Source of the DNA: Kiloniella laminariae
GTDB taxonomy: Bacteria; Pseudomonadota; Alphaproteobacteria; Kiloniellales; Kiloniellaceae
Direction: 5' to 3'
Assembly (NCBI RefSeq): GCF_027214005.1
Contig: NZ_JAPWGY010000003.1
Location: 62,001 to 126,000 of the forward strand
Length of the DNA: 64,000 bases
Both the position numbers and the translations under genes were made by a program. Under the pieces are notes generated by a model, which saw only the letters and a program-made list of their open reading frames with translations, made no database searches and was not told the DNA's origin. The number at the start of each line of letters is the position of its first letter. Positions within the stretch are counted from its first letter, which is position 1. This document shows, piece by piece, positions 44,832 through 53,181 of this stretch.

Positions 44832-45884
44832 GTGTCTGATCAAAATAAAAATAACAAAATTATCTCCAGTGGGGAACAGAGCAACCCTGTCATGGTCGAA
44901 GTGACACGGGGAAATATGGTCGAGAGTATTCATCGCGCGGCTTACGCTGTGGTCGATAGCGATGGCAAGGTCGTTCTCTCGGGGGGCGATTATGAGAAAG
45001 TCACCTATGGACGTTCCGCAATCAAATGCCTCCAGGCCCTGCCGCTGATCGAAACCGGGGCGGCTGATGCCTTTAATCTGACAGATGCAGAAATTTCGAT
45101 TGCCTGCGCCAGTCATGATGGTCAACCCAGGCATGTCGACACCGTGGCTGCATGGCTGAAAAAAATTGGTTGCAGTGCCGATGATCTTGAATGTGGGTCT
45201 CATCTTCCTTATCACACACAGAGCATGATCGAGTTGCTCAGATCCGGTGGTTCTGAAACCGCCCTTCACAATAACTGTTCCGGAAAGCATGTCGGCTTCC
45301 TTACCGTTTGCAAGCAGATGGCTGTCAACAGCAAGGGCTATGTCAAGTACGAACACCCTCTGCAACAACGTATACTCGGCGCAATGGAAAGCATGTGTGG
45401 TCTGGATCTGGGCAATGCTCCCCAGGGGCATGACGGCTGCGGCATTCCGGTCATTGGGGTTCCCCTTGCCAACATCGCTCTGGCCATGGCACGTTTTGCT
45501 GACCCTTCGGATCAACCCGAAAGCAGACAGGAAGCCTGCGCGCGCATTACGAAAGCCATCGCGGCTGAACCTTTCATGATTGCCGGTTCAGACCGTTTCT
45601 GCACAAAAATCATCGAAGCAACCAAAGGCCGGGCCCTGATTAAGACAGGTGCAGAAGGCGTCTATACAGGCATCATCCCTGAACTTGGTCTGGGTATTGC
45701 CCTAAAGGCCGATGACGGTGTCACCCGTTCGGCAGAAACCCTTATCGGCATGATCCTGAAGAAATTACAGATTATTGACCCGGCTACAGCCGAAAATTTA
45801 AAGTCAGTTCTCGAGCCGCCTATTTTCAACCGCGCGGGCCTGCAGGTCGGCCAGATCAGAGCAGCACAAAACGCTCCTTTCTGA
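44832..45884 (+). CDS. Asparaginase II-type L-asparaginase
   Basis: Hydrolyses asparagine to aspartate and ammonia. The 350-residue protein starts at a GTG. It belongs to the asparaginase-II-like (rhizobial AnsA/ReAV) family: VEVTRGNMVESIHRAAYAVV, YGRSAIKCLQALPLIETGAA, SIACASHDGQPRHVDTVAAW, HNNCSGKHVGFLTVCKQM and GHDGCGIPVIGVPLANIALA. The SxxK and Ser/Lys/Cys motifs typical of this family are visible. It heads a three-gene cluster with an 18-bp gap to the next gene. Confidence 0.92.
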   Translation: MSDQNKNNKIISSGEQSNPVMVEVTRGNMVESIHRAAYAVVDSDGKVVLSGGDYEKVTYGRSAIKCLQALPLIETGAADAFNLTDAEISIACASHDGQPRHVDTVAAWLKKIGCSADDLECGSHLPYHTQSMIELLRSGGSETALHNNCSGKHVGFLTVCKQMAVNSKGYVKYEHPLQQRILGAMESMCGLDLGNAPQGHDGCGIPVIGVPLANIALAMARFADPSDQPESRQEACARITKAIAAEPFMIAGSDRFCTKIIEATKGRALIKTGAEGVYTGIIPELGLGIALKADDGVTRSAETLIGMILKKLQIIDPATAENLKSVLEPPIFNRAGLQVGQIRAAQNAPF

Positions 45885-45902
45885 CCGGGAACAGAGGCCA
45901 AG

Positions 45903-46910
45903 ATGCGCGCATTACTTTGCCAAGAGTATGGAGGCCCTGAATGCCTCGTGCTTTCCGGAGATCAGGAGCTTCCCTTACCCGGGGATGAGGAGATCAGGAT
46001 TGCGGTTCACGCAGCAGGGATGAATTTTTCAGACAATCTGATCATTCAAAACCGCTATCAGGAAAAACCGCCCCTGCCCTTTAGCCCGGGGTTCGAAGCA
46101 GCCGGTGTTGTTGATGCCGTCGGCAAGAATGTTTCAGACTTCAAGCCGGGAGACAGGGTACTGTCACAGACCAGTCACGGCGCCTTCGCCGAGTTTGTCC
46201 TCGCCGATCGAAAACATGTTTTCCCGTTGCCGGACAGCATGGATTTCGAGACGGCAGCAGCCTTCCCCATTGCCTATGGCTCGGCTTATGGGGCCCTGCG
46301 TTTGATGGGAGCTCTTCAAACTGGCGAAAACCTGGTCGTGCACGGCGCAACCGGGGGCGTTGGTCTGGCAGCGATAGAAGTCGGAAAAGCGATCGGTGCA
46401 AAAGTAATTGCAACGGCCAGCGGTGAAGAAAAACTCGCCCTGGCTCTTGCTACCGGGGCTGATGCGGTAATTGATTATAAACACGAAGACATCAAGGAGA
46501 GAATCCGGCAACTGACGGACGGGAAAGGTGCCGATGTCATTTTCGATCCGGTTGGCGGCGACACCTTTGATGCCAGCTTGCGATCAATCGCCTGGAACGG
46601 ACGGATCATCATCATTGGCTTTGCCGGGGGTCGGGTTCAACAGATCCCTGCCAATCACCTTCTGGTCAAGAATGTTTCCTGCCTTGGATTTTATTGGGGA
46701 TCTTTTCTCCAGCATGCCCCTGATCAGGTCGCCACGGCCTTTTCCAAGCTCTTTGACTGGCACAAAGAAGGTAAGTTAACACCACATATTTCTGCGCGCT
46801 TTCCCCTGGAACAGGCAATCGAAGGTTTTCAGATGCTCCAGGAACGACGCGTCACAGGAAAGATTGTCCTCACGATACAAACCGAGATACAGGGAAAGCC
46901 AAAGCCTTGA
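45903..46910 (+). CDS. NADPH:quinone oxidoreductase-like MDR protein
   Basis: A 335-residue zinc-independent medium-chain dehydrogenase/reductase. It has the GroES-like fold (VHAAGMNFSDNLIIQNRYQE, PLPFSPGFEAAGVVDAVGKN), the Rossmann segment VVHGATGGVGLAAIEVGKAI, and FDPVGGDTFDASLRSIAWNG with IIIIGFAGGRVQQIPANHLL. No zinc-ligand cysteines are seen at the usual places. It overlaps the following methyltransferase gene by four bases (TTGA). Confidence 0.92.
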   Translation: MRALLCQEYGGPECLVLSGDQELPLPGDEEIRIAVHAAGMNFSDNLIIQNRYQEKPPLPFSPGFEAAGVVDAVGKNVSDFKPGDRVLSQTSHGAFAEFVLADRKHVFPLPDSMDFETAAAFPIAYGSAYGALRLMGALQTGENLVVHGATGGVGLAAIEVGKAIGAKVIATASGEEKLALALATGADAVIDYKHEDIKERIRQLTDGKGADVIFDPVGGDTFDASLRSIAWNGRIIIIGFAGGRVQQIPANHLLVKNVSCLGFYWGSFLQHAPDQVATAFSKLFDWHKEGKLTPHISARFPLEQAIEGFQMLQERRVTGKIVLTIQTEIQGKPKP

Positions 46911-48184
46911 GCAAGAGTTCGTTCCAGCCTGCCGTACAGGATCAATACGAAGCCTATCCCTACCCTGCACGCAATCCGGCGGATGAAAAAAACCGCCTGA
47001 TCACAGGTTCTCCTAGTAATCTGGCTGAGCTTAACCACTACCTTTTCCTCGGGCAGCGGGATTTTTCACTTCCCTTTCGGGCTTTGGTCGCGGGTGGTGG
47101 TACAGGGGATGCAGCCATTATGCTGGCCCAGCAGCTGGCTGACGCCAGTCCGGATGGCAAGGGCTTCAAAAATCAGGTGACCTATCTGGATCTGTCTTCC
47201 GCCTCACGCAGAGTTGCCGAGGATCGGGCAAAAGTCCGTGGACTACAGAACATTCAGTTTCTGAACGGCTCCCTACTCGATTTACCTCATATGGAGCTTG
47301 ATCCTTTTGACTATATAGACTGCTGCGGTGTCCTCCACCACCTGGACAAACCTGAAGCTGGCCTGAAGTCCCTGTGCTCTGTCCTGAAGCAGGATGGAGG
47401 CATGGGCCTAATGGTTTACGGCCAATATGGCCGGGACGGGGTTTACCCTCTTCAAAGCCTGCTGCGGGAACTGACTCAAACGACAGAAAAACTTTCTGAC
47501 AAAGTAAAGCTGACCAGACGTCTTCTGGAAAAACTCCCCGCCAGCAACAACTTCCGCCGCAATCCTTTTCTTATCGACCACAAGGCAAGTGATGCCGAGT
47601 TGGTGGATCTGCTGCTTCACAGCTGTGATCGGGCTTATACCGTGCCACAGCTGGTTGAACTGGTTGCTTCAAGTGATCTCAATCTTGTCGGTTTGATCGA
47701 GCCCATTCGCTACCAGCTGGAAACCTACCTCAAGGATCCGGTTCTACTCCGCGCTGCAGAAAATCTTGATGGCATGACCCGGGCCGCCATGGCTGAAAAG
47801 ATCGCAAGCAATATCAAGATGCACGTTTTCTATGTAACCCGGCAGGAAGACACTGTCGCAAAGCTGGAAGAAACACAAACCTCAGCAGAATCTGTCATTC
47901 CGGTACTGAGAGAGATGAACGCGGTGCAGCTCGCCGCTAGCCTGAAAAAATCCCCTCAGCTCAAAACAAGTCTTGAGGGTGTTCCAATTACCCTGCAACT
48001 CCCGCGGCTTGCCGCCGCCATTGCCCAGCGTTGTGATGGTCATAAAAATCTGAAAGCGATTTTCGAAGAGCTCAAAATTCTCGATGAGCGGCTCGAGTGG
48101 AACGTTTTTGTGACCCAGTTCAAGCTGTTTTATCAGGCTTTCAATAGCCTTAATCATCTCTTCTTGAAACACACGACCCGGTAG
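46907..48184 (+). CDS. Class I SAM-dependent methyltransferase with C-terminal extension
   Basis: A 425-residue protein that starts at a TTG overlapping the previous stop codon, so it is probably translationally coupled. The N-terminus VQDQYEAYPYPARNPADEKN and motif I LVAGGGTGDAAIMLAQQLAD, then DYIDCCGVLHHLDKPEAGLK, are typical of a proteobacterial methyltransferase group. The last 150 residues form a helical extension with no family I recognise (RLAAAIAQRCDGHKNLKAIF, which resembles a PqqD/HTH-like fold). The substrate is unknown. A strong terminator follows. Confidence 0.85.
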   Translation: MSKSSFQPAVQDQYEAYPYPARNPADEKNRLITGSPSNLAELNHYLFLGQRDFSLPFRALVAGGGTGDAAIMLAQQLADASPDGKGFKNQVTYLDLSSASRRVAEDRAKVRGLQNIQFLNGSLLDLPHMELDPFDYIDCCGVLHHLDKPEAGLKSLCSVLKQDGGMGLMVYGQYGRDGVYPLQSLLRELTQTTEKLSDKVKLTRRLLEKLPASNNFRRNPFLIDHKASDAELVDLLLHSCDRAYTVPQLVELVASSDLNLVGLIEPIRYQLETYLKDPVLLRAAENLDGMTRAAMAEKIASNIKMHVFYVTRQEDTVAKLEETQTSAESVIPVLREMNAVQLAASLKKSPQLKTSLEGVPITLQLPRLAAAIAQRCDGHKNLKAIFEELKILDERLEWNVFVTQFKLFYQAFNSLNHLFLKHTTR

Positions 48185-48210
48185 TCAATCCTGGCGGAAG
48201 TCCAAAAGAA

Positions 48211-48238
48211 AAAGGCGACCCAAAGGTCGCCTTTTTCT
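48211..48238. terminator. Bidirectional terminator after the methyltransferase gene
   Basis: AAAGGCGACC (48211-48220) and GGTCGCCTTT (48225-48234) form a 10-bp stem with a CAAA loop, followed by TTCTTT on the plus strand. An A-rich run before the stem provides T residues on the minus strand for the DUF1127 gene. Confidence 0.92.
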
Positions 48239-48262
48239 TTATTCCAGGCTTCCCCGTCGCGC

Positions 48263-48451
48263 TTAGCGCTCAGGCATGATGTCCCGCAGTATGCGTGCAT
48301 CAAGGCTTGACAGTATTCTTGTAACAGCGCGCTGCCGACGTCTGGTTTTAAACCCAGCAATAAGTTCAGCTGCTGTGTTGGCGACAAGATAAAGAGCCTT
48401 TTCCATGTAGAAAGGAGAAGACCGGTCAACAAACAGAGACACATGTGCCAT
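48263..48451 (-). CDS. DUF1127 small basic protein
   Basis: A 62-residue protein: N-terminal MAHVSLFVDRSSPFYMEKAL, a hydrophobic linker, and a C-terminal DUF1127 motif RRRQRAVTRILSSLDARILR ending DIMPER. DUF1127 proteins are small arginine-rich proteins common in alphaproteobacteria; some bind RNA or affect phosphate, nitrogen or stress responses. GAGGA lies about 10 bases before the ATG at 48451. The frame continues upstream to 48631, but that part shows no family resemblance. Confidence 0.78.
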   Translation of the reverse strand: MAHVSLFVDRSSPFYMEKALYLVANTAAELIAGFKTRRRQRAVTRILSSLDARILRDIMPER

Positions 48452-48860
48452 AGTCGTTTTTCCTCTTACAGGCTCGGTCCAGTAGATCCCGTCAGCCAAG
48501 TTGTTGTGTACGATCTCCAGATACGTGCAGTGGTTCCGAACCACAAATGCCAGATTTTCATCTCCGTCATGCAATTCCGACATAGCAAAGCCTAAAATCC
48601 GGCCTTCGGGATCATTTTCTGTCGCAAACAAAAAAGTTCATGTCTGGTTCAGATTTTAAGGCAGAAAAATGGCAGGCTGCACAAGGGTTACAGCTTTTTT
48701 CCCCGAAGTCGCAGCACCTGAACTTGATGGCGTATTTACTACATTTCGCCCCTGGTTGGTTTTAATCACCGCCCTCTTGATTGAGTGAATCTGTAATCGA
48801 GTCGCGAGATGCAGAAGAAGCTTAAGGCATGACAAGTCCAACGACCTGATCTACTCTTGG

Positions 48861-49838
48861 ATGTATTCTGTTCCCGCCACATGGTTGCCTTCACCAATGC
48901 TCAGCACAAGATTACTGTCTGCACCTCTTCGTGGGGCACTCTTTGTCGTTATTGCCTCATTCGGCTTTTCGATAATGAACCTGCTTGTGCGTATGGCGAG
49001 CGAAGAATTACCTGTAATGGAAGTTACTTTCTTCCGGAATTTTTTTGCCTTTATTTTTATGCTGCCATGGCTCTTGCGGGTTGGTATTGGCGAGCTCAAA
49101 ACCAAGCGGATCAAGCTGCATTTCATCCGCTCCCTCAACGGCATCGCCGCCATGGCTGTCTGGTTTTTATCCATCAGTCTCCTGCCGATGGCCCAGGCAG
49201 TCGCATTGAATTTCACCGTCCCGCTATTTGCGACATTGGGCGCCGTGATCTTTTTGAAAGAAGTCGTCAAATTGCGTCGCTGGATTGCAACCGCGTTTGG
49301 TTTTGTCGGCGTATTGGTTATTCTCCGCCCCGGTACCCAGGACGTCAGTATCCTGATGTTGCTACCCGTTCTGGCTGCTGCGCTGATGGCCATATCCGTC
49401 TTGTTGATCAAAACGCTGACCCAAACGGAAAAGCCCAGCGTCACCGTTTTTTACACCACAATCTTTATGACACTCTTTTCTCTGGTCCCGGCAATTTTTG
49501 TCTGGGAATGGCCCAGCCAGAAAATCTGGTTCGCCGTGGCAGGTGTCGGGCTTTTAGGGGCAATAGCTAACCTGCTGGTTACCAAGGCCCTCGCGATTAC
49601 GGATGCCTCTTCGGTGATGCCCTTTGACTATACCCGCCTGCCCTTTATGGCTTTGATCGCTTTTTTTGCTGTCGGAGAAGTTCCAGATATCTGGACCTGG
49701 GTGGGGGGCGGTATCATTGCCGCTTCTGCAATCTACATTGCCCACCGCGAAGCCCGTATCCGCCGGAGAGCACAGGCAGAGCTCTCAACCCGAGACACAC
49801 TTCGTCCTGCCAGCCACGCTCCAAGAGGCACAGTCTGA
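48861..49838 (+). CDS. EamA/DMT-superfamily transporter
   Basis: A 325-residue inner-membrane protein with ten hydrophobic segments in two EamA repeats: LRGALFVVIASFGFSIMNLL ... QAVALNFTVPLFATLGAVIF and LLPVLAAALMAISVLLIKTL ... VMPFDYTRLPFMALIAFFAV. A charged tail follows the last helix. Related to RhaT/YdcZ-like drug/metabolite exporters; the substrate cannot be predicted. An ATG 36 bases in (48897) is an alternative start. It converges on the binding-protein gene with 5 bp between the stops. Confidence 0.88.
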   Translation: MYSVPATWLPSPMLSTRLLSAPLRGALFVVIASFGFSIMNLLVRMASEELPVMEVTFFRNFFAFIFMLPWLLRVGIGELKTKRIKLHFIRSLNGIAAMAVWFLSISLLPMAQAVALNFTVPLFATLGAVIFLKEVVKLRRWIATAFGFVGVLVILRPGTQDVSILMLLPVLAAALMAISVLLIKTLTQTEKPSVTVFYTTIFMTLFSLVPAIFVWEWPSQKIWFAVAGVGLLGAIANLLVTKALAITDASSVMPFDYTRLPFMALIAFFAVGEVPDIWTWVGGGIIAASAIYIAHREARIRRRAQAELSTRDTLRPASHAPRGTV

Positions 49839-49843
49839 AGTCA

Positions 49844-50587
49844 CTAGCTTAAATCGGGAGTTACCGCTCTTTTCCGAAGCCGGTCCAGAGCATCCTGCCA
49901 TTTTTGCACGACAGCAGCGGGTGTGCTGTTGGAAAAAGCCAGATACATATCATACTGACCAATCAATACCGCTTCCGACGCGGCCTCTACTGCCAGGCCT
50001 TCTTTTTCAATTGCATAGGCCATGAATACGTCGCTGGTTTCCAACAGGTCGTAACGCCCCTTCAGCAGAAGAAACAACGATTTTTCAACATTGAGAACCG
50101 GATTCAGGTTTTTAAAACCGAGAGACGTCAACAGTTCTTCCCCGGCCCCGCCCAACTGTACAGCTATATTGGCGGTTTTCTTTGCCTGGGCAAGATTGGC
50201 ATCATTATCATGGGAATAGAGCTGCCGATTTTCACCCGCAGCATAAAGTCCGACCCGCACCGTATAAAGCGGGCCAACCCACTGAAATTCTGATTCTCTG
50301 TTTGGTGTTCTTACAATAGAGAAAATTGCGCTATTGCTACGTTCCTGAGCATATTTATAAGCACGTACCCAGGGAAGAACGGTGATATTGGGACTCTCCC
50401 CAATCTCAGCCATCAAATCCCGGACGATTTTTGGTCCGATACCTTTCAGTTCGCCATCTTCAACATAGTTATAGGGAGGAAAGTCTTCGGTATAGAACTC
50501 CATCGCCGAAGCACTGAAAGCCGAACTGACAAGCCAGACCATAAAAACAATGCTGATTGTAAGGCTTTGAAAAGTACCCTTGATCAT
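49844..50587 (-). CDS. Periplasmic substrate-binding protein, family 3-like
   Basis: A 247-residue exported protein with a signal peptide (ISIVFMVWLVSSAFSASAME) and the SBP_bac_3 pattern: FYTEDFPPYNYVEDGELKGI, VRDLMAEIGESPNITVLPWV, FSIVRTPNRESEFQWVGPLY and LLKGRYDLLETSDVFMAYAI. It has no ABC permease or ATPase beside it. Such orphan proteins are often scavenging or sensory binders rather than transport components. No ligand can be named. Confidence 0.86.
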   Translation of the reverse strand: MIKGTFQSLTISIVFMVWLVSSAFSASAMEFYTEDFPPYNYVEDGELKGIGPKIVRDLMAEIGESPNITVLPWVRAYKYAQERSNSAIFSIVRTPNRESEFQWVGPLYTVRVGLYAAGENRQLYSHDNDANLAQAKKTANIAVQLGGAGEELLTSLGFKNLNPVLNVEKSLFLLLKGRYDLLETSDVFMAYAIEKEGLAVEAASEAVLIGQYDMYLAFSNSTPAAVVQKWQDALDRLRKRAVTPDLS

Positions 50588-50698
50588 TAGCCGCTCTCCA
50601 GATTTCTCTGTATACCAAAGATACTATAGCGCTTCCTTGGATAATTCGGTGAGAAATCCAGAAAAAACAGCATAAATCCGGGCATTATCTTTCAAAAT

Positions 50699-51091
50699 TC
50701 AGTTATCGGAAGAGGGATCACTTTCCTTTTCTAGCAAGGCCTGTGCTTTTTGGAAATGTTCAACCCGAACATGTTCGCGCACCGTAGAGATCGCAGCAAT
50801 CAATACCGATAGATCATCCGTAAAACCGAACCCAAGAAGAAAGTCAGGCACCAGGTCCGCCGGGACAACAAAATACGCCAGGGCGGCCATCAGAATTGCT
50901 TTGACCCGCAGGGGTGTTTTTGGATCGAACGCACAGTAATAAGCGGCAACAAGGTCTTCGGCAAAAGCGATCTTGCCGATTACCCGCCGCAGCTTTTTTA
51001 AAAAGCCTTGTTTGACCAGCTTTTCATCTGAAGAAAGCAGTTTCTGATCAGCCCGGACCGGGTCAGGTTTTCTGAATTGAAAAAGGCGCAT
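50699..51091 (-). CDS. YkvA-family (DUF1232) protein
   Basis: A 130-residue protein matching DUF1232: VAAYYCAFDPKTPLRVKAIL, the conserved LAYFVVPADLVPDFLLGFGF and DDLSVLIAAISTVREHV. A membrane-associated helical hairpin is typical of the family; the function is unknown. A 13-codon upstream extension was not used because the conserved N-terminus starts at MRLFQFRKPD. It is followed by the SBP gene on the same strand after about 110 bp. Confidence 0.86.
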   Translation of the reverse strand: MRLFQFRKPDPVRADQKLLSSDEKLVKQGFLKKLRRVIGKIAFAEDLVAAYYCAFDPKTPLRVKAILMAALAYFVVPADLVPDFLLGFGFTDDLSVLIAAISTVREHVRVEHFQKAQALLEKESDPSSDN

Positions 51092-51154
51092 GTTCCAGAT
51101 ATGTGTCCCCTGCCCAAAGTTACAAGTCATCGCAGCAGATGATACGCATCAAGC

Positions 51155-51460
51155 CTAACCAGCAAAGATATTCATCTTCCGGGCCAGCTCGACATCAAGC
51201 AGAGACAAACCGTCACAATCATGTGTCGTCAGAACAATATCCACCTTGTTATAAACATTGAACCATTCTGGATGATGTCCCATTTTTTCAGCAACAAGCG
51301 CAACCCGGTTCATAAACCCCCAAGCCTGATTAAAAGATTTGAACACAAACTCTTTGCGAAGGGCATCACGTCCGCTCACCAATTGCCATCCCTCAAGGGA
51401 TGGAAGCAGTTCCTGACGTTGCTGGGCGTCTAGTTTCACTGGCAACTCTCTTTTAGGCAT
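51155..51460 (-). CDS. phhB: Pterin-4-alpha-carbinolamine dehydratase
   Basis: Dehydrates 4a-hydroxytetrahydrobiopterin to recycle the pterin cofactor of aromatic amino acid hydroxylases. From the ATG at 51460 the product is about 101 residues with [20 protein letters not shown] and the active-site [20 protein letters not shown] (His-His and the later His). No phenylalanine hydroxylase gene is in the window, so it may serve another pterin-dependent process. Confidence 0.94.
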   Translation of the reverse strand: MPKRELPVKLDAQQRQELLPSLEGWQLVSGRDALRKEFVFKSFNQAWGFMNRVALVAEKMGHHPEWFNVYNKVDIVLTTHDCDGLSLLDVELARKMNIFAG

Positions 51461-51634
51461 AATCACATTTACTCCACAGAAACAGTACAAGACCGATTTG
51501 TTCTTTTACAAACAATAGCATAGAATATCTATCAGATGGATATGTGATTCTTGCAAGGCTGGATCGGGTGTTTGGGATTGACACAGCTTTCGAATCTAGG
51601 CCTATTGCGACCCTCTGCAGTACGGAATGAGATA

Positions 51635-52066
51635 ATGGGCCAAGTTCACAATATAGGGCGATTTACCACTCCCCCAGAGATCAGCGACATCGAAGCTCTG
51701 GCACGGGAGGCCTACGCGCATATTCCCGATGAGCTTCGCGATGTTGCACGCCAGATCACCATTGAGGTCCACGAATTTCCATCAGAATACATGATGGAGG
51801 CAATGGATTGTGAAACGCCATTTGAAATGCTCGGCCTCTACCAAGGTATTGACCGCGAAACCGGCAGCGGCTTTCGGACAGACATGTCCGCCGAAGACGA
51901 TGTTGTCTTTCTCTTCCGCCGCCCCCTCCTGGATTACTGGTGCGAAAACGGCGAAGATCTTGGCCAAATTGTCATGCACGTCCTGATTCACGAAATCGGC
52001 CATCACTTTGGCATCAGCGAAGACGACATGGACAGAATGGAAAGCCGGACCGTCAGTCTATCCTGA
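51635..52066 (+). CDS. Zincin-like metallopeptidase (PF06262/DUF1025-type)
   Basis: A 143-residue minimal metalloprotease. The zinc motif HEIGHHFGISEDDMDRME (HExxH with a downstream Asp) is at about residues 121-138. Preceding it are DELRDVARQITIEVHEFPSE, a sequence of the PF06262 type, and VVFLFRRPLLDYW. The ATG at 51635 gives the conserved-domain length; the frame is open 28 codons further upstream. Cytoplasmic; the substrate is unknown. Confidence 0.9.
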   Translation: MGQVHNIGRFTTPPEISDIEALAREAYAHIPDELRDVARQITIEVHEFPSEYMMEAMDCETPFEMLGLYQGIDRETGSGFRTDMSAEDDVVFLFRRPLLDYWCENGEDLGQIVMHVLIHEIGHHFGISEDDMDRMESRTVSLS

Positions 52067-52083
52067 TTCTCCGCTCATTTCGT

Positions 52084-52671
52084 TTATTGACGAACCAATG
52101 ACCGCACCTGATCCTGAAGATAAGGCACAAGCTCTTCTTCAAACCATGGATTTTTTTTCAACCAGATCGCCGAACGCCAGCTTGGGTGTGGTGTAACCAG
52201 ATAATCCGGCAGATACTCTCGCCAGGACAGTACCGTTTTCGTCAGGGCTTTCTGTCGGCGTGCCCCCAGATAATATCCTTGGGCATATTGCCCCACCAAC
52301 AAAGTCAGGCGAATTTCCGGCAAAAATGATTTTACCTTTTCGTGCCAAAGGGGCGCACATTCCGGTCGTGGCGGGGCATCCCCGCCTTTCTCGAGACGGC
52401 CAGGATAACATAACCCCATCGGCATAATTGCGATAAGATTTTCGTCATAGAATGTTTCTGCCTCAAGTCCCATCCATTCTCTCAGGCGTTCCCCCGAAGG
52501 ATCATTCCAGGGGATACCTGTTTCGTGAACCTTTGTTCCGGGTGCTTGACCAATAATCAGAATCCGGGCTGACGAGCGGGCACGGATAACCGGTCGTGGC
52601 CCCAAAGGTAACGCTTTCTCACAAAGCCTGCAGTTACGGATTTCTTCAAGAAGTCCTTCCACAGTGGACAT
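52084..52671 (-). CDS. Uracil-DNA glycosylase superfamily protein
   Basis: A 195-residue protein with UDG-fold motifs: the water-activating loop IIGQAPGTKVHETG, GIPWNDPSGERLREWMGLEA and the C-terminal VTPHPSWRSA histidine loop. It differs from UDG families 4/5 in having only the N-terminal CRLC pair and no complete Fe-S cysteine set. Such single-domain proteins are annotated as UDG-family and may not remove uracil. It converges on the metallopeptidase gene. Confidence 0.85.
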   Translation of the reverse strand: MSTVEGLLEEIRNCRLCEKALPLGPRPVIRARSSARILIIGQAPGTKVHETGIPWNDPSGERLREWMGLEAETFYDENLIAIMPMGLCYPGRLEKGGDAPPRPECAPLWHEKVKSFLPEIRLTLLVGQYAQGYYLGARRQKALTKTVLSWREYLPDYLVTPHPSWRSAIWLKKNPWFEEELVPYLQDQVRSLVRQ

Positions 52672-52779
52672 GATTTCCTCTTCCAGGTGAACATCAAATC
52701 ACAGATATACTGAAGCGGAAAACCGGCACGAACAAGTCAAGCGTCTGTGAGTGAGATCCTGTAACCAACCGTGCAATCA

Positions 52780-53181
52780 TCAGCCAAGCTGTTGCATAAA
52801 CTCCAGTCGGTTTCCAACCGCATCCTCTGAGTAAAAACGCTTATACCCCGGTAAATTCCTGTCCCATTTCACCGGGTAGCCGGCAAGCTCAAGGCGTTTT
52901 GCCAGGACTGTAACCGGAGAAATCAGGAAAGCCGGATGTGCTTTTTGGGCAGGAATAAACGCTTTATCCACCCCAAGATGCAACGGAATGCCTGCTGCCT
53001 GAAACCACAGGCCTCCATTTTGGGCCAGAGCCGTCGGTTTTTTCAGCTCTTCCCAACCCAGTATTACTCCATAAAACTGACGACAGATATCTTCACTTCC
53101 GGGTGGAATAGCCAGCTGGATGTGATCAAGTCCCTGCCAAACAAACTTCCCGGATTCATCACCAGATTTATCAGGGGTCAT
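52780..53181 (-). CDS. VOC/glyoxalase-family protein
   Basis: A 133-residue vicinal-oxygen-chelate fold protein with two beta-alpha-beta-beta-beta modules: WQGLDHIQLAIPPGSEDICR and FYGVILGWEELKKP, then HLGVDKAFIPAQKAHPAFLI and RFYSEDAVGNRLEFMQ, carrying the metal-ligand positions (His, His, Glu). It overlaps the upstream dipeptidase gene by four bases (ATGA), so it is translationally coupled to it. The substrate is unknown; link to peptide catabolism is inferred from position. Confidence 0.86.
   Translation of the reverse strand: MTPDKSGDESGKFVWQGLDHIQLAIPPGSEDICRQFYGVILGWEELKKPTALAQNGGLWFQAAGIPLHLGVDKAFIPAQKAHPAFLISPVTVLAKRLELAGYPVKWDRNLPGYKRFYSEDAVGNRLEFMQQLG

Noticed and set aside
48452-48631. 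N-terminal extension of the DUF1127 gene to 122 codons
   Set aside because: The extra 60 residues show no DUF1127 resemblance, and a good ribosome site precedes the internal ATG at 48451.
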